Assembly (NCBI GenBank): GCA_958299035.1
Contig: CATQJL010000305.1
Span: 66,235,618 to 66,299,617 of the forward strand
Origin: Cylicocyclus nassatus
Lineage: Eukaryota; Nematoda; Chromadorea; Rhabditida; Strongylidae
Length of the DNA stretch: 64,000 bases
Reading direction: 5' to 3'
Shown: in pieces, positions 12,230 through 26,640 of the stretch
Position numbering within the stretch: position 1 is the stretch's first letter
How the letters are laid out: the number at the start of each line of letters is the position of its first letter
Made by a program: the position numbers and the translations under genes
Notes under the pieces: model-generated
Told to the model about the DNA's origin: nothing
What the model saw: the letters and a program-made list of their open reading frames with translations, nothing else
Database searches by the model: none

Positions 12230-15200
12230 AAGATTCCGTTTCCAAAAGAAATGTAGATGTTACATTTTAGAAGTTCATGCAAAACATCGAATCAACGATG
12301 AAGGAACTAAACCAGATTTCTCGAGGTATGGCCATGACACACGCCAACGGCAGAGTACTAGGAAAAACAAGGACGAGTGCGAAACTAGTGCAAGCGTGAT
12401 AGACTTCGAGCATGTGAATCTATTTTGACGAATTTTTGGCACTTCCTTGAATATGCCGAAAAAATTGAAGACTAGAATTTTTACGAATTGGGAGGATTCG
12501 AAAGGTTTGACAGGTAATTTGGAAACTTCTATTAAAGAACAAGAAAATCCGAAAGATTCGACGGGAAAAATAAAAACGAGCTTATATAGGATACGATTCC
12601 AACGAAAATTCTCAGGCTAATGAGTGATTAGATGATAAACTAGTAAGCTTCACCCTCATACCACCTCTCGATCATCCGTACCTGAGCCTAATGAAAAACA
12701 TCACCTGGTGCGGACGCATAGGGATAGCTATAGTCCTATAACTCTCTCTCTGGTCGATAATTAATAGAAGTGATTAGTAGAGTAAACAAGTCGTGTATAT
12801 TCTGGAAAAATACAATGCCAATATCACCACGAAAAGAGATCTGAGAGGATAAATTCCGGTGCTATGTATTGAGCCAAAAATGTGTGAATGTGACAAAAGA
12901 GTGTTCCTTTCAGTCTTATCACATGACACGTTCTTGTACCCTCTAGTATGCACTTTGTACGATACATATAAGTGCAGGGGTTTTTTTTTGAAAGATAATG
13001 CTTTTTGCAAAAAAAAACCTTTAGGTTGGCAAACACTGCTCTAAATTATTGGCAATTACAAAAAGACTAAAGAGATTGAAAATTTTATCATCGTGGTCTA
13101 CCTCGCGACAAAAACGTCGCGATAGCATGAAAAGTACGTTTTTTGAATTTATAGATATTCTGAGACGCTAAATGTCCACCAGGTAATGTTCTCGATTTTT
13201 GAAAATCAGCAATGAAATAAGAAGTTTGACTGTAAAGTAAGGCGGGCTACTGCTGTCCTATCATGGGCAAAAAATTTGTAAAAAAAACCTTACACCACCG
13301 ATACCAGCTGGAAACAACTCCAGTATGTACTGTGAACACTACGTGATTCTTATTTTTCAGATCTTCTTCGATTTTCACAAGAAGTAACAATCCCGCACAC
13401 TTTCTTTTCAATACTCTTTGAAACAGGAATTATCCATTAAAATGAGTGATTTTTAGTTAAAGCTGCACTCGAAAAAAAAAGGTAAGCAAGTGGTGATAAT
13501 TTGAAATAAAAATTATTTTTTTTTGTATTTTCAAAGGTTTTTATTTCTGTCCCGCTTGTATACAACTATAAACGGGCATAAGTGCACAAATCTATCTAAA
13601 AATTTATGTACAATTTTTAAAAAACCAATTGTGCAAAAAGGATATTTTCTTAACAGAAAAAATTTCCGTTAAAACCAAAAAGTAAAAAATACAAATCATA
13701 AGTAAATAGCGTAGAAAAATGGCACAACGAAACCCGCACGTGCCCAATAATATACTATTTTCGAATTTCACGTAATTTCTAAAAAAAGACAAAAAAAAGA
13801 GAAGAAAAATCATCAAACATCAGTGCATTGCGAATAGCAAACATGATGATCATGTAATGGATCCGAAGCTATCACTAACGCCGTAATACGATACTGGACT
13901 GTTGCCAGTTTTGTTCGGATGACTAGCTTTTTCGCAAAAATGCCCTCCCCCCCCCCCCGGGCTCATTTCTGTCATTTTCCAGGTTGAAGGATAATGGTGC
14001 AAGAATTTTTGAAATTTTAGCGTGACTTAATTCCAGAAAATGGGGAGATTGTTATCGGAAAAATCAAGATAAGGAAAGTGAGTCACATTACCCGGCACAT
14101 GACCAGACAACTCACACACGGCAAAAAAATTTGGCTTCCCATTATTTGTGAAAAAAAATGACAACGTACTTTGAAAAATCAGAAATCATGTTATATTAAA
14201 AGCGTTAAATTCGTTGCAATCCTAGAATTTCAAAAATGAAAAGGTACCATACCATGAGACATCTTCAGCAGGTTCGGGGCATGAGTGCTAGTTAGTATAT
14301 GTCCAGATCTTCACTTTAAGAGATTAGAAACTTCCCTCATCCTCCCACCCCCCCCCCCTCCAAAGTCCTGGTCTGCTCAGCTTCTTCTCGTCTGATGGCG
14401 TAAACAGGATGCTCGACCACATAACCATACAAGAGAAGTCGTTAGGGCCTTGATGAGAAGTGGAAAGCTGTCTCGAGTTCTGGTATGCAAACAGAATTTC
14501 TGCTTCTTACGAGAAAAGTGATTTCTGATATATGCAGACGGATAAGATACTCGTTTGTGAGTGGTAAAAGCGATGGCGAAACGAGGTTTATATGGCCGGT
14601 GTTGACAGACTGACGCCAATCGTATTCTGAGACTAATAAAACGCCGACTAATTGCACAACCATGAATCGCTTTTTATGACAGGGAGTGCGGCACCCATTG
14701 CTTCTGCAAAACTGAGTTTTTGATCAAAGCGAAAGCACCTTTCAAAAGAAAACGGTCAAAAGCTTTTAACTGCGTCTGAAGGGATGGAAGAGAATTCAAA
14801 GCATGCGGAAATCACGGGAATAAGGATCGAGGATCAAAGTGGATTTTTTGCAATTTCAGAATATACTGTCAGAACGTGTTAGAATACTGTCGACTGGAGT
14901 TCCAGGAGGTGAACAAGCGAATGACTGAAAGCTTCGAAGTTTTACCATTTCAACCATTCCAGATCGAAGTACTTCAAATAATTTCTTGTGGTGAGAGCAG
15001 AATATATAGTAGTATTCAAACTACGCCTGAAAGAAGGAAGGATACAGGAACAGTCATTAATTTGATTATTAGTTTGATTTTCATTATACTTCTAAACTAC
15101 CATATAAAATTTTCATACCCATTCCTCTTCCAATTTGCATTGGCTGAAATTTGGCGCAAATTATACACAAGAAGGATGAAGATATCGGAAAAAGAGTGAA

Positions 15201-15510
15201 GATCCAAAAGAATTAACGCTTCAACAAAATGAAAGAGAAAGCGTCACGAGAAATTTCAGTAAATTTTCCATAAACTGACGGCGATTTCATTTATTTTTTT
15301 ACTTCAAAAAATGCCAATTTTCTAAGACTATTATATGGCAGAAGTACACTGTTGATACTCTTTGGAGGGAAAAAAATAGCGAATGGATGATAAGTAATGT
15401 TCTGAAACAGAAAATGATAAGGTGATATAAAAATTGCAAACTTCATTGACAAGAGTAAGAGAAAAATTCATATCATGCAAGAGCCGCTATTAAGCGGGAC
15501 ACAAAGCAGC
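12230..15510. other. No recognised gene
   Basis: AT-rich with C12 at 13947-13958 and C11 at 14348-14358. Short open frames only, none with a recognisable motif. Confidence 0.5.
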
Positions 15511-16127
15511 GGGGGGGGGGTGGAACGAAGTGTCAAAATTTACGATATTTGAGCTCGACGGGTTCGCGAACAAAGTGTTTGGCCCGTGTCAATCTGGGCC
15601 CCGGCTGCACCCAGCAATATGTCATCGAGCCAGGTTGTGTCGGCAGCTGTGTGGTGCGATTGTCGCCAAACAAGTTGTTGGCGCGCTCGGGGCAATTTGT
15701 CTCCTCGGGGCCCCGGAAAAGAGTTTCGAGAGCAAATGGGAAGCAACACACGAGAGCACAGCAAGTGAGCTGCAAAGCGAAAAATAGAAAGTAGACGGGC
15801 TCTTATGGGGAGTGTGGGAGGGCTGGAAAGAGTAGTTAGCCTGAGGGCAGAGACGGTGTGGGTGGGGAGTGTGAGTGAGTGTGGGAAGAGGCACATAGAG
15901 GCGCAAAAACGAGACGATAACATAAAGTGCCATAGTGAAAAACATTCGTGCAGTCACTATGGACCCCCCCCCCCCGCGCCCGCCTCGAACACTCCCCGCA
16001 CTAACACTCACTCTCACCACAAAGTGAACAATTTCGTCACAACACCGCAAAACTAATCGAATCGACCTATTTTCGATTGCAACACACTTTCCTTGTGGAC
16101 GAGTTGACAATGATGGATAACTCGTCC
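15511..16127. other. GC-rich island with overlapping open frames on both strands
   Basis: Bounded by G10 (15511-15520) and containing C12 (15964-15975), this stretch is open in several frames on both strands (for example + 15549-15794 and - 15533-15775), mainly because it is GC-rich. Frame + 15549 has spaced cysteines and an adjacent donor-like site (AGCAAGTGAGC near 15763). 15865-16025 holds an inverted GTGTGAGTGAGTG / CACTCACTC pair. 16097-16127 is a hairpin (GGACGAGTT / AACTCGTCC). An exon, a promoter region or a fold-back element are all possible; I cannot choose. Confidence 0.3.
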
Positions 16128-19100
16128 GCAAAAATTTCGCCTTTGCCATATGTCAAATGTGTAAGTGACGTTTTTTTTTTCGGATCGCAGGTGGAGAGAA
16201 TATGATGGAAGAACGGAAACGAAATGTGCTGTGGAGATGCACTTTTGAGCCGCGCCGAAGCAGCCACGAGTGGTGAAAAACCTGCTGAGCCCCTCGCCCT
16301 TGGACATTGTGATCTTTGAAATATGACTGGTAAGTATAGCAACATGTGAGGTAGACAAAAGACATAACGTTAGGGTTGCGTGACTCAGGTAGTGTAGTTC
16401 TGGGGCCCTTTGCTGCCGCAAAACACATGAAAAGCCAAAGATCTGTCCCATGATGTAAAACTCTCTTTCATAGGTAGCAGTAAATGGAACATTTGAAAAA
16501 CTGAGGGTCGAACTGAAGGAACGAGGGAGAGGGGGAGGGGGAAGAAAATTGCTTCACTAAACAGTTTTTTCTCAATAAGATGCTTCAGGCTCATCGCATG
16601 GTCTGGCATTTTTTTTTCGCACTAACAGCTGCTATCATTCTCGGACGAGTTTTCTCCACAATTTGTTCCTGATCTAGGATTTTGAAGAAACAATATAGCC
16701 TAGTAAATTTTACGGTCAATACTGTGTCCCTGCATCGTTCACAACATTGGCGCGTAAAATGTACGCGCTCCTCGCAAGCAGGTTATCGGCGATTACAAGC
16801 AGAGCATTTGTTTCCGCGCAAATGTTGTCATCCCCGCAAGGGCTGTCATAATCTTTCATGTCGTACTTCTCATATATTTTATTATTCGTCTATGTCGAAT
16901 CACTGGCACATCATTTTACCTTTCTTCTTCAGCCCCTATCCCCTTCCTTCCTTGAGAACGGCATAAAAATCCATTGACGTTATGGACTTTTTAGAAAAGA
17001 GTGCAGATAACTTGATGCATGACTGCACGTCATCCAACATTGTTTCGATAGCAGATGTCAGAACACAAGTCAGAGCAAAAGTTAGCCATAGAGCGTGACT
17101 GTGACAGAATAATCAGAGCCCAAGGGAGCCCCAAAGCTGGGATTATAATCTTTCTACGATAGAGCTTAATGGAGAACAAAAATAGCTTATAACACTCAAG
17201 TTTCGTAAGAGCTAGACAAACACCCACATAAGCACATGTTCGATGCGATCAACCACTATGAAATTACTGTCTAATAGAGTAGAATCAATCAACTTGCATG
17301 TTCGAATATGTCACATGAGACATATGAATGTCAAATAGCGTAAACGAGGAGTGCATAACGGCATGTGATAGGGGCTGCGCCCGTTTATGCCATATTTCGA
17401 TTTTATGGAGTTTGCAGGCTTATTCTGAACACTCTGATAAACAGCTCCCAGAAAAAAATTTCGAAAGGGGGAGAGGATTGTAAGAGATTATGTAGCTATA
17501 ACTTGCGCAGTAGATGATAGAGTTTCGTCGAAATGCTTTCCATAAATCAGAGCAATTTAAACAAAAATACTTTTGCCCAAGGATTTTGTAATATGGTAAG
17601 CTTGGTCGTCGTTAGCTTACCAGCCAGCTACGTGACTGCACTAATTTTTTAGATTCGCGCTTCAAGACCATAAACGACGTCTTCTTCTATGTTTTACTAT
17701 CGTTATCGTCTTATTTTCGTCATTTCATAGTGTTTGCTATGATAACGGCTCTGCTATGCTTCCATCCCGCTCCGGCGCAGATCTCAGAAGTTGTGCAATT
17801 ACACATGGAGATAGTAAAATTACGAGTACTGCGTCTTCATACCCTAATTATTGTTCTACGGCCCATTGAATTATTGATAAACAGAAGCGCTACATGAAAT
17901 CTCAGATTTTCATAATTTTTACCAAAATAGGAAGAATCAACAAAGATGAGTCACTTTCAGTAGGAAAACGTAGGGATCATTCATCAGAAAAGCAAAATCA
18001 GATGAAGCAAAAAGATTTACTTTTCCTTCAAAAAGCCTTTTCATTAAACTTTCTAGGCCATGAAGGGTCCCGCAAAAGGTTAGAAAACCGAATTTTTGAA
18101 GGGGTAAAAGGGAGCTTCACTGAAAAAATCTTTTCTTTTTATTTTACTGAATCATCGAATTTTTAAACTCGCAAAGAAAGCAAGAAGAAGAAACCCAACT
18201 CTGTTGACACATTGAAAGCCGCTGCGGGAGTGACAACGTTGTTGCTATTCCTAGCTCTCCTCAGGCGTGTGATTTGCGCAGATTTGTGAACCCTTGTCAC
18301 AAGGGCAACAAGGCAAATTACCCTTTGGCAAAACAACAACCAAAGAGGACGGGAAACAAGGCGATCACTCCCATTGGGCTAACAATTTAACAATCGTTTG
18401 TTAGCGGAAGATTTGTGATTCTGCACGAGAAAGTGTAATGGTCACTTGAAAAAGTTTTGGAACGCTGCCAACTATTTTTGATAGCAACAACAGCGTAATA
18501 AATTTATTCTCATCAGCACTTTTAGGGATCAGAGCCGTTAGTGCATATGCCCAGACGTCTGCGAGATGGAAAGTGGATAATTTTGAGATCTCTGAAATTG
18601 CAAATGGGGATTCCATAAACAGAATTAGGGAAGCGTACAACATCAGTTTCATCAAACATTGAGTGGCCTGAGGGAGAGAGGAAAATAATTATGGAAATCG
18701 CGATGCTCAATAATGTGAAACAATGTTTTAGTCAGTGCGCCCATCGCTGATTCTCGCCCACTAGCATCGTCAAATCTCTAGAACACGAAAAGTAGAAAAT
18801 TTCTTTGTGATATGTTCTATTTTGAGCATGATTTGCCGTTTTATTTGATATAAGCAACTTCGTTTTTGTTCGGTTACTCGTTTTAGAATCGTAAGAAGTT
18901 TGTTTGGAAACGATTTCTAGGAGTTACGTAGATGTTTTTTCTCATAACATATCTTTTTAAAGGCTGATTTTCAGCTTAGTGGTTGTAAAAATAGGACTTT
19001 GTGTGACTGATGAATGTTTAGTCTCACCCACACTAAGCTCATAGGAAATTTTGGGAGTGTTTCTTTGAGAAGTTCTTGGCCAGAAAAAGGCCCAAGGACC

Positions 19101-22100
19101 ACTTATTTTGATTCGACGCAAAGTTTAGATATCATAGAAAAATGCATGAATCTTCTATGTAAATCCTAAACCACTTTCAAACAAGCGTTTTCTGATTCTG
19201 AATTACAGATCAGAGAACAAAATATCCCGAGTATAAAACGGGTAAAATGAGTTTAGCAAAGAACAGGAAACACATTCTCAGGCCTGCTGACGGCTAATCT
19301 AAAAAAGCACTTCTGGAGAATGAATTTGCATGATTTGTGCAATTCAATATATGGGCTGTGGTAACATAATCCTTTTCAGTGAAAAAGAAGGACGCAATTT
19401 TGAAATAAGTGAGAGTAAAAAAGAAGTACGAAAAGAGTTAAGATTGGGATGTAAAGTCCTAGCAAAACTGGATTCTGTCCATTTATCTGTGGAAGATTTT
19501 TTGAGTTCTCAAACTCTTTGAAACGATGTTGAAAAACATTTTAATTCTCAAAGCATTTGCGATCTATTCAAACGGCAACAAAGCTTCTAAGCGGCCAACA
19601 ATTCTTCCAGAACAAAAGCGATTACCCAGAAGAAGGGCAACTAATGCGAAGTCGATGAAAAAGTGCGTTAACCACGAGTTAGAAAACACAGCCTTAGCCT
19701 TATGCCACTTAAGCTGGCTTGTGACTGAAAGAATACGTCCCGAGAGGGCAGTAAGAGTGTAAATAGTAGGTTTAGAGCGCTTGCCAGTACAGAGGGCAGA
19801 CTCGCACTTTGATGAAAAGAACTTATTTGAGCAAAAAAAGTGACAAAAGCGGGGGAGGGGGTGTTGATGAGCTGAATAGTGCAGGAAGCTTACAGCTTCG
19901 TTTGCACAATCACACATCAAGAGCATCGCCAGGGGAATGCAAAAGGTGTGAAAGAAAGGTGGGGGGGGGGGAAGAATTAGGCTTTGAATTTTACAACAGT
20001 CTTGAGCACTTCAGTTACGATTTCTTATAATCTTGATGCGTAGAGATTCTTCTGCACTTTCACATAATTTTCACCCAAATTCGGGCTCAATAATAATTCG
20101 AATGAAAACCTCAGAAAAAATCACCAAACCCTACAACGCAAAGAAAAAATCTTCTACCCCTGCAACTCATAATTTTGCCATAAAAAACTCTTCCTAATGA
20201 ACTAGAGCTAGCTTTATCGAAATGGATGCATTGCAAACCATTTTCAGACAAAAAACCCTCTCAATACTTGAAAATAAAAAATCTCCTCCACCCTGTGCAA
20301 CTCTTGATTTTGCCGCAGGAGAACAATCTCCCCCATAAAAAAAATTAGTGCTAGCTTTATTTGTAATCATATAAATTACAAAAAACGTTTTTAAGGTGCA
20401 GGTGTAGTCCGAAAAAATTTAAGTTATGTAATCAATATTGACTACTGCAAGAAAAAAATTTTTTTTTGAAAATTTCAGATGAAAATGCGATTTACCCACA
20501 TTCTAGAACTAGTAACAGTTGTGATGAAAAAACTAATAGGGAATATAAACATATGCAAAATTCTGCCCACTGTCAAAACCCTGTGAACACTTTTGTTGAA
20601 CCAAAAGTACAAGATTTTAATAAGTCTGCAAATTCAATGCATTATTCACAATGCTATTCTTCCATTTATTCTGATCGAATTTCCACCTACACTCAGTTTT
20701 GCTGGAAATGTATTGATACCAGGCGTTTTCGTCATGTGCCCTTAGTGCATTGGCACCGGATTCAATCAAAATTAATGGACATGTACGTCCTCATCAATTT
20801 TTCACAATGAACCACACTCCAATGAGCAAACACCTAGAAAACACGAAACAAACACAAAAAGTACATCGCACATGCATAGAGAGTTCCATCCATAACAGAT
20901 AAATATTGTTTTTTTTTCGAAAATAGACGAAAATAGCAAATGTATTTGCAAGCAATATTCAAGGCAAAATACAGAATAAAGGGTGGGGAGGGGGAAAATG
21001 AAAATATTTTGTGCGTATGAGTCAGAATCGTAGAGCAGTGTCTCTAGGCTGAAAAATCCTCTTAAAGGCTTAGCGCGTTCTTCTCCTAAGCTTCGTAACA
21101 GAGAGAGAAAATCATAAATTTTCTAAGAGCAGTGACGTTACGAAAGTCATTCTCAAGTAATCACTTAGTTCGAATGACTTTTTCTAGAAATTGCTAGGAA
21201 CAAAAAAACTTAGCAAGACGAAGTCAAGAGTGCCTATGTGCAAATGAAATCTGAAAATTCTCATTTCCGAATCGATAATGATGCCAGCTACATTTCGTTG
21301 CGAAATGCTACACTTTTTGTTGACTTCCTGAAGTCGATTGCTATCCTGTAATGAAAAATGAGGAAGGCAGAAGCGAATGGCAAATGGCATATTCGATACC
21401 GTAATCCTATACTAGGATATATTAGGATAACGAGGGTGTCAGCGCGATACTTCGAAAGATACAATGAGTGGAATCTTTGTTAGATGTCTAAATATGAGCT
21501 ACAGTTTGAAAAAATTGAGTATAAATTGATAAACAGAAGGATAGGGAATTTTAGAGGATAAAATTATACATCCATATACTAAAAGATGTATCCATATACC
21601 CAATTACTCATTTCTACCCACATACAAGCAGTGAAAACAAAGCTGAGAAATTCAAAGAACTGAGCTCTTGGAAATTTGGCCATGTAGGGGCATATATAAT
21701 AATAAAAATTCTAAGTGGTGATATATGGTAGAAGAAGCTTTGGACTCTCCTCAAGAAATAAAAAAAACGATAGAATTTTTTATGGAGATTTGCATAAAAA
21801 ACGAATTTTTTAGCCAACCTACTAATAACTCTGATTTCAATCAAGGTTTTGAGGCAAATCTTGAAAAGAAAACATGTTTTTTACGAGCACATCTCATTTT
21901 TTGTTTGAATAAATCTAAATTAGCCTTGCAGAAGGTAGACGAATGGAATTCGAAGCTAGACGAAGTGCAGAGCATGCTCAGTTAGTCACAAGACCTGCTC
22001 GGCGACGAGTTGCGCTTCCCCTAGCATAGGAGATTAGATTACTTAGTCGCCGCTATGCTGGTTATCCCCCTCCCCCTCCCCTTCCGTGCATGTGAATCAC

Positions 22101-23860
22101 ATCTACTTCGCTGTTCGGAAAGCTCCAACGACTCATTCTTTCCTACGGACAACTCACACTCTTACGAAGTGAACGAAAGAGCTGTAAATGGCGCGATGAC
22201 TGTTTGTTGAGAGAAATCGGAACGCCACGACACATCATGGCACGGAAAAGGCAAGAACGTCTTCGCATGTCCGCTTTACATTCGTTCAGAACATGCACGG
22301 AAAGGGAAGTCAAAGAAAAAGCAATTAGAAGTTCCTGGAAATTTTCTAAATTTGTTACTCTACTATTGTCGAGCTAGGCTACTTGCGGAGCTATTTTCAA
22401 AATTTTGAGCTAAAATGGTACATATACAGGACTTGAAGCCCTAACTCGTTAAGCACTTTTCTTGCACACTACCCATCTGCAAAATTACTAAACGAAAAAA
22501 TGCAAAGGAAACAAAACATAAGACGAAAACGTTCAGCTATCTCCTTTTAAGAGATCATTGCATCTTTTAACTGAAATCTTTTAGGTTCAAACAGTGTCAT
22601 TAATTCTTCGTTTTATACTTGTTATTCGCTTATCTAATCATACATTCTTCGGGAATCTTCTGATCTCTACCTTTATTGTATGAAGAGACAGGAGGTCTGA
22701 GTCTGAAGCAAAGTAATGAAAATGAGGGTAAAAAACTTCAACCATCAAACTAAATGACTTCGATTAGCTTCAATTTCACCTTGCTAAAACATCATAACAT
22801 TATACAGAATCAATTTTTAGGGAAATTTTCAAGACACCAACAATGATTTCGTCATCAAGTGATTCATATATCAAGCTCACTGTAGATGAAATTGATTGTT
22901 ATCTATGTTGACTCAAGTAATAAGTCTCAAGAAGATGAGTCTTTTTCATATCAAATTTTTCCAAAACCCGTAATCAATTAATTATATTTTCTTTGATTGT
23001 TAAGAATGCTGAAAAAGGACCATTACTTGCATGTTACGGCCTATTCTTTCCAACTAACAATAAGATAAATTCGCACTGATAAGAGATCATCCCTTCGGAA
23101 GATTGCAACTTTTCGATCTTCGACTCTGGTTTGGTTTTGCTCGAGATACAATTTTTAATACATTTTAAAAATTACTACACGTATTATATCGAGAAATAAA
23201 GGCTAATAAAGGCTGGAACGGTCATCGAAGAATTTTTCGAAAGAATTTCTTGGGATTCTAATCTATTGACCAACCTTACCGTAATAGTCCGTAGGTAAAA
23301 TTGCTTACATTTCTTACCCTAAATTACCATTTACTCTATAATTTACTTACTGACTTTCCATGTACCCAGGAAATTATAGGATGGGAATAACAAATGGAAA
23401 TATAGCTGCCCTTATGCCAGTATTACGTAACAATAATTTCCTCTCATATGTTATTCGAAGGCAGATAATAAGTACAGCAATTTATAACCACCAATTTCAT
23501 AATGCTGCATTAGTGACGCCGACTTCAAAGAACAAGCAATTTTTTTGAAAAATTGAAAATGCCAAGTGCAAAAATATCGCTAAATTACGGCTATTGACCT
23601 GTGCGTTGATACTAATTCGAATCAGATGTTAGAAGACGACAAACACACATCAATACACTAAACAAACGAATTAGATGTGTGTTGTGCGGTCGAGTACGTA
23701 AGTGCAGCCGTGAAAAACTCGTCCGTACATCGTTACCGATAAGAATCGTCAATATGACAGATGTCAGAGCGCTTGTGCAACACAGCCAGTGCAAAAGTAA
23801 CAGAAAAACACTACTCGCTGCAATGAAATGTGGGGCACAATCGAAGGTTTCAAGAGGGGA
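16128..23860. other. No recognised gene
   Basis: Contains a G4-type tract (16525-16542), G11 (19961-19971) and the fold-back at 18.2 kb. At 20469-20478 a TTTCAG lies directly before an ATG, but the frame after it closes within about 35 codons; no gene supported. Confidence 0.5.
18226..18372. repeat. Fold-back with central CCCTTGTCACAAGGG palindrome
   Basis: GGGAGTGA at the left and TCACTCCC at the right bracket 147 bp. A perfect 15-base palindrome (18291-18305) lies near the middle, and CAAC/GTTG-rich segments pair imperfectly. No coding content. Confidence 0.35.
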
Positions 23861-24128
23861 GGGGGGGGGGGGGGGGAAGCGTGAGAATAGAATTTGCTAG
23901 AGTAGCGCTATTTTCCAGTTTACGCACACATTGCAAAAGGAGCCGCATCGACGAGGTGAAAGTGGACGAGTTGGCACGCGATGGGCATTTCAAAGACATG
24001 GCGGGGGGGGGGGGGGAATAGAATTATGGATGCACCTCAACGACGCCTCCGCTAACGGCAGAAGATGACAACAACGGCTGTGCTCGACACGTCGTTCTTT
24101 CGCTCCCCCCCCCCCTCCCCCCCCCCCC
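23861..24128. repeat. Cluster of long G and C homopolymers
   Basis: G16 at 23861-23876, G14 at 24003-24016 and C11-T-C12 at 24105-24128. The first two are followed by GAATAGAATT within a few bases, so the segment may contain a short direct repeat. Such tracts can form G-quadruplexes. Confidence 0.85.
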
Positions 24129-26340
24129 TCCTAAGCAGATGCAGAGCGACTCGTCCCGACTTAGCCTGAGTTATTCATGCGGAATGTAAAGAAACGAACA
24201 TTGCGAGAACTTTTCTTGGCGCTATAGAAAGGACATCCTATGCAAATTGAAATTCACTTCCTCTATTGAATCTTATTACTGCAGAAGGTGGGGAATTCGA
24301 TTATGGCACAATGCTAGGCTTCAAGGCTTGGTGCTTTTTCTGCTTTTTCCAGAAAGATATGTGTTCCCGTTTTGAAGGCAAATCTGTGCCCAGTTCCTAT
24401 GTGACGACTGATGGAGAACTCGGTGAAGCCAGCTGCGGAAAGGCGTCTCAAAAAATTTGCTCTTCGCCCGGACCGTGCTTCCTACCGTAACTGCGGAGTA
24501 TGGTACGGTCTGGGCAAGAGGATAAAGTTAGATTTCTCGGTCACCAATCAATCTGATGTGCTCCGCTTGGGCAATTTACTAGTCATAGTCTCTCGAACAC
24601 CTATTCGAATAGTTTGAGTGCATAAATTTCTTTGTCTGATACTGCCTTTGCATCCTCTTTTATGTGAAAAAGCTCTCACTGTTTCTATTTGTGAAAAAAT
24701 GCTTGAAGAATGTAATTTTTGAAGAGAGTAACACATCTGAAATGCATATAATGAACTTGAGATCACTGCATCTTCCATCCTCACCTAACCTTCCCTTTAC
24801 AGTGAGCGTCGACTCAAGAGAACGCACCGCCGAAGCTGGACGCAACATATGCGTTGTCTGCGTTTGCGCTCATTTCAGTATCTTTGAAGACAAGAATGAG
24901 AGGATAATATTTTTTGTAATTTCACAATATGGAATTGAAAAACTAAACGTCTACACGTAATACTCATGGAAAGCGCCTAATGATGAAGCTGAATGCCCAA
25001 TGATGAAGCTCTCATTATTCAGCTGTTAAGCTATGGAAACCATTTTTCATCCAAAATCAGCAATGCAAACACAAATCTGTAAAATAAGTAAATAGATGGA
25101 TAAGCGTTTCCGTTGCTATGCAGGTTTCGAAATATCGAAATATAATGCTAATGGAAAATAACAAATATAACCTTTCGGACTGAACAGCTCAAATGTAGAC
25201 TATTTAACAGGTGCGCAAACTCCTTCTATGAAGAAAACATATTTTTGTTAATGGCGGAGCATTGAATAGATGAATAATAAGTGATGAAAGCTATCAAACA
25301 CATATCTGAACGATATGAGGGGGGCTGCAGTTGCTGAGAGCGTTGGTTCAGAACGCTTTCCTGAAAAAAAAATATTATTTGTAGAAATATCGACGGTGTG
25401 CGAATGAACGATATGGAAACGTGGGAGTGAGCTTATGGAAGCTTAATTAATACAGTTATACAAAGCGAAGTCAATGAAGTGGCTTTTATATTGAGAAAAA
25501 GATGCGTTAGAGATCACTATTCTCTACTATGTTGTGTGGAATTTTCATCAGCAGTTGAAGATGTAAAAGGAAATAGAATGAAAAAAGAAAGGAATAGATA
25601 GAGGTTAACTTTATGAGTATACAGCTAAGAGCCAAAGCATTGATAATACTTTGTTCACGCTCAGATTCAAAAAAAGTGAACTTGTATTTTCATCATAGCG
25701 AGGGATAGAAGGAATTGTGAGGCCAAAATTTACCTAGTAGCTTTTTCTTTTCCCCGTCAACCCCTCCCAGAGCCAGAGCTATAACGAGAAAAGACATTTT
25801 TCAGCGTGGTTGCTGTGCGGACAGCAGTAATAGATGCCATTCAACATTTGCAGAAAAGCTGCAGAGAGCCGGCAATTTCTCTGTTTTTCTTTGCTGCTCA
25901 AGACAAAGATAGAAGTCAAATCCAGATCAAGTTTGGGCTGAAAACCTCGAAGGTGACGAGGTTAGAAGGTCAGAACACACAGCAAACGAGCGATTGTCAC
26001 TGCGATATGTGCGCTATATTTATGGCTTATCGAATGATAGATAGATAAGATGCGCTGATTCATGAAGGTTGAATGAGCTTTTTTTCTGAATAAGGTGAGC
26101 ATGAATCACTTGAAAGGAGCATTTTCAAAATTTATTAGAAAACTGGGGAGAGTAAATCAAGAAAAAACTTCCCAAAAGTATTGGTATGCAGAAAAATCGG
26201 ATTTCAAAATCTTCTGCATTCTAAAAAAATCAAATTCTAGTCCAATGATTACTTGCTTGAATAATTACTATGACAACAGAAGATTATGCATAAATAAGAA
26301 TTGAGAATGAAAAAAGCTGGATAAACGAAGGATTTGAATA
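24129..26340. other. No recognised gene
   Basis: Overlapping small + frames at 24266-24490, 24411-24617 and 24664-24960 have no recognisable domain. Confidence 0.5.
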
Positions 26341-26475
26341 AACTTGAATGAATGAACAAATTTTTAAATAAATAAATTGATGTGAATGAATGAATGATTG
26401 AGTAAATAAATAAGTAAATAAATGAAGAGATAAATAGATAACTATAAACGAATGAGTAAGAGAATAAATAAATGC
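26341..26475. repeat. Degenerate AATA/AATG tetranucleotide low-complexity tract
   Basis: About 135 bp dominated by AATA, AATG and AAGT units, an old microsatellite. The minus-strand open frame through it (26284-26670), rich in Phe/Ser/Tyr, is an artefact of the repeat. Confidence 0.75.
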
Positions 26476-26640
26476 TGTATGATTCAAATGAACAACTGCA
26501 GATCTAGGCGTAGACAGAGGAGATATAAACACAAATGCTTCGAAAAAATATTTGAGACGATACGAGATTTTCGCAAAAATAAAATTGTCTCGAAAGGATC
26601 CCAAATTGGCAAGCAGCCATTTGCATAGATTGGGAAGCTG

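Noticed and set aside
15622..16149. 175-codon minus-strand frame
   Set aside because: Lies in a GC-rich stretch open in many frames and runs through C12 and simple GTGTGG repeats; low-complexity translation.
16111..16190. Start exon ATGATGGAT...TGT/GTAAGTG followed by an acceptor
   Set aside because: The implied intron would be 30 bp and the frame after it stops within a few codons; the ATG also lies in a hairpin.
20467..20580. TTTCAG immediately before an ATG with a hydrophobic short frame
   Set aside because: Frame closes after about 35 codons and no donor or homologous exon is apparent.
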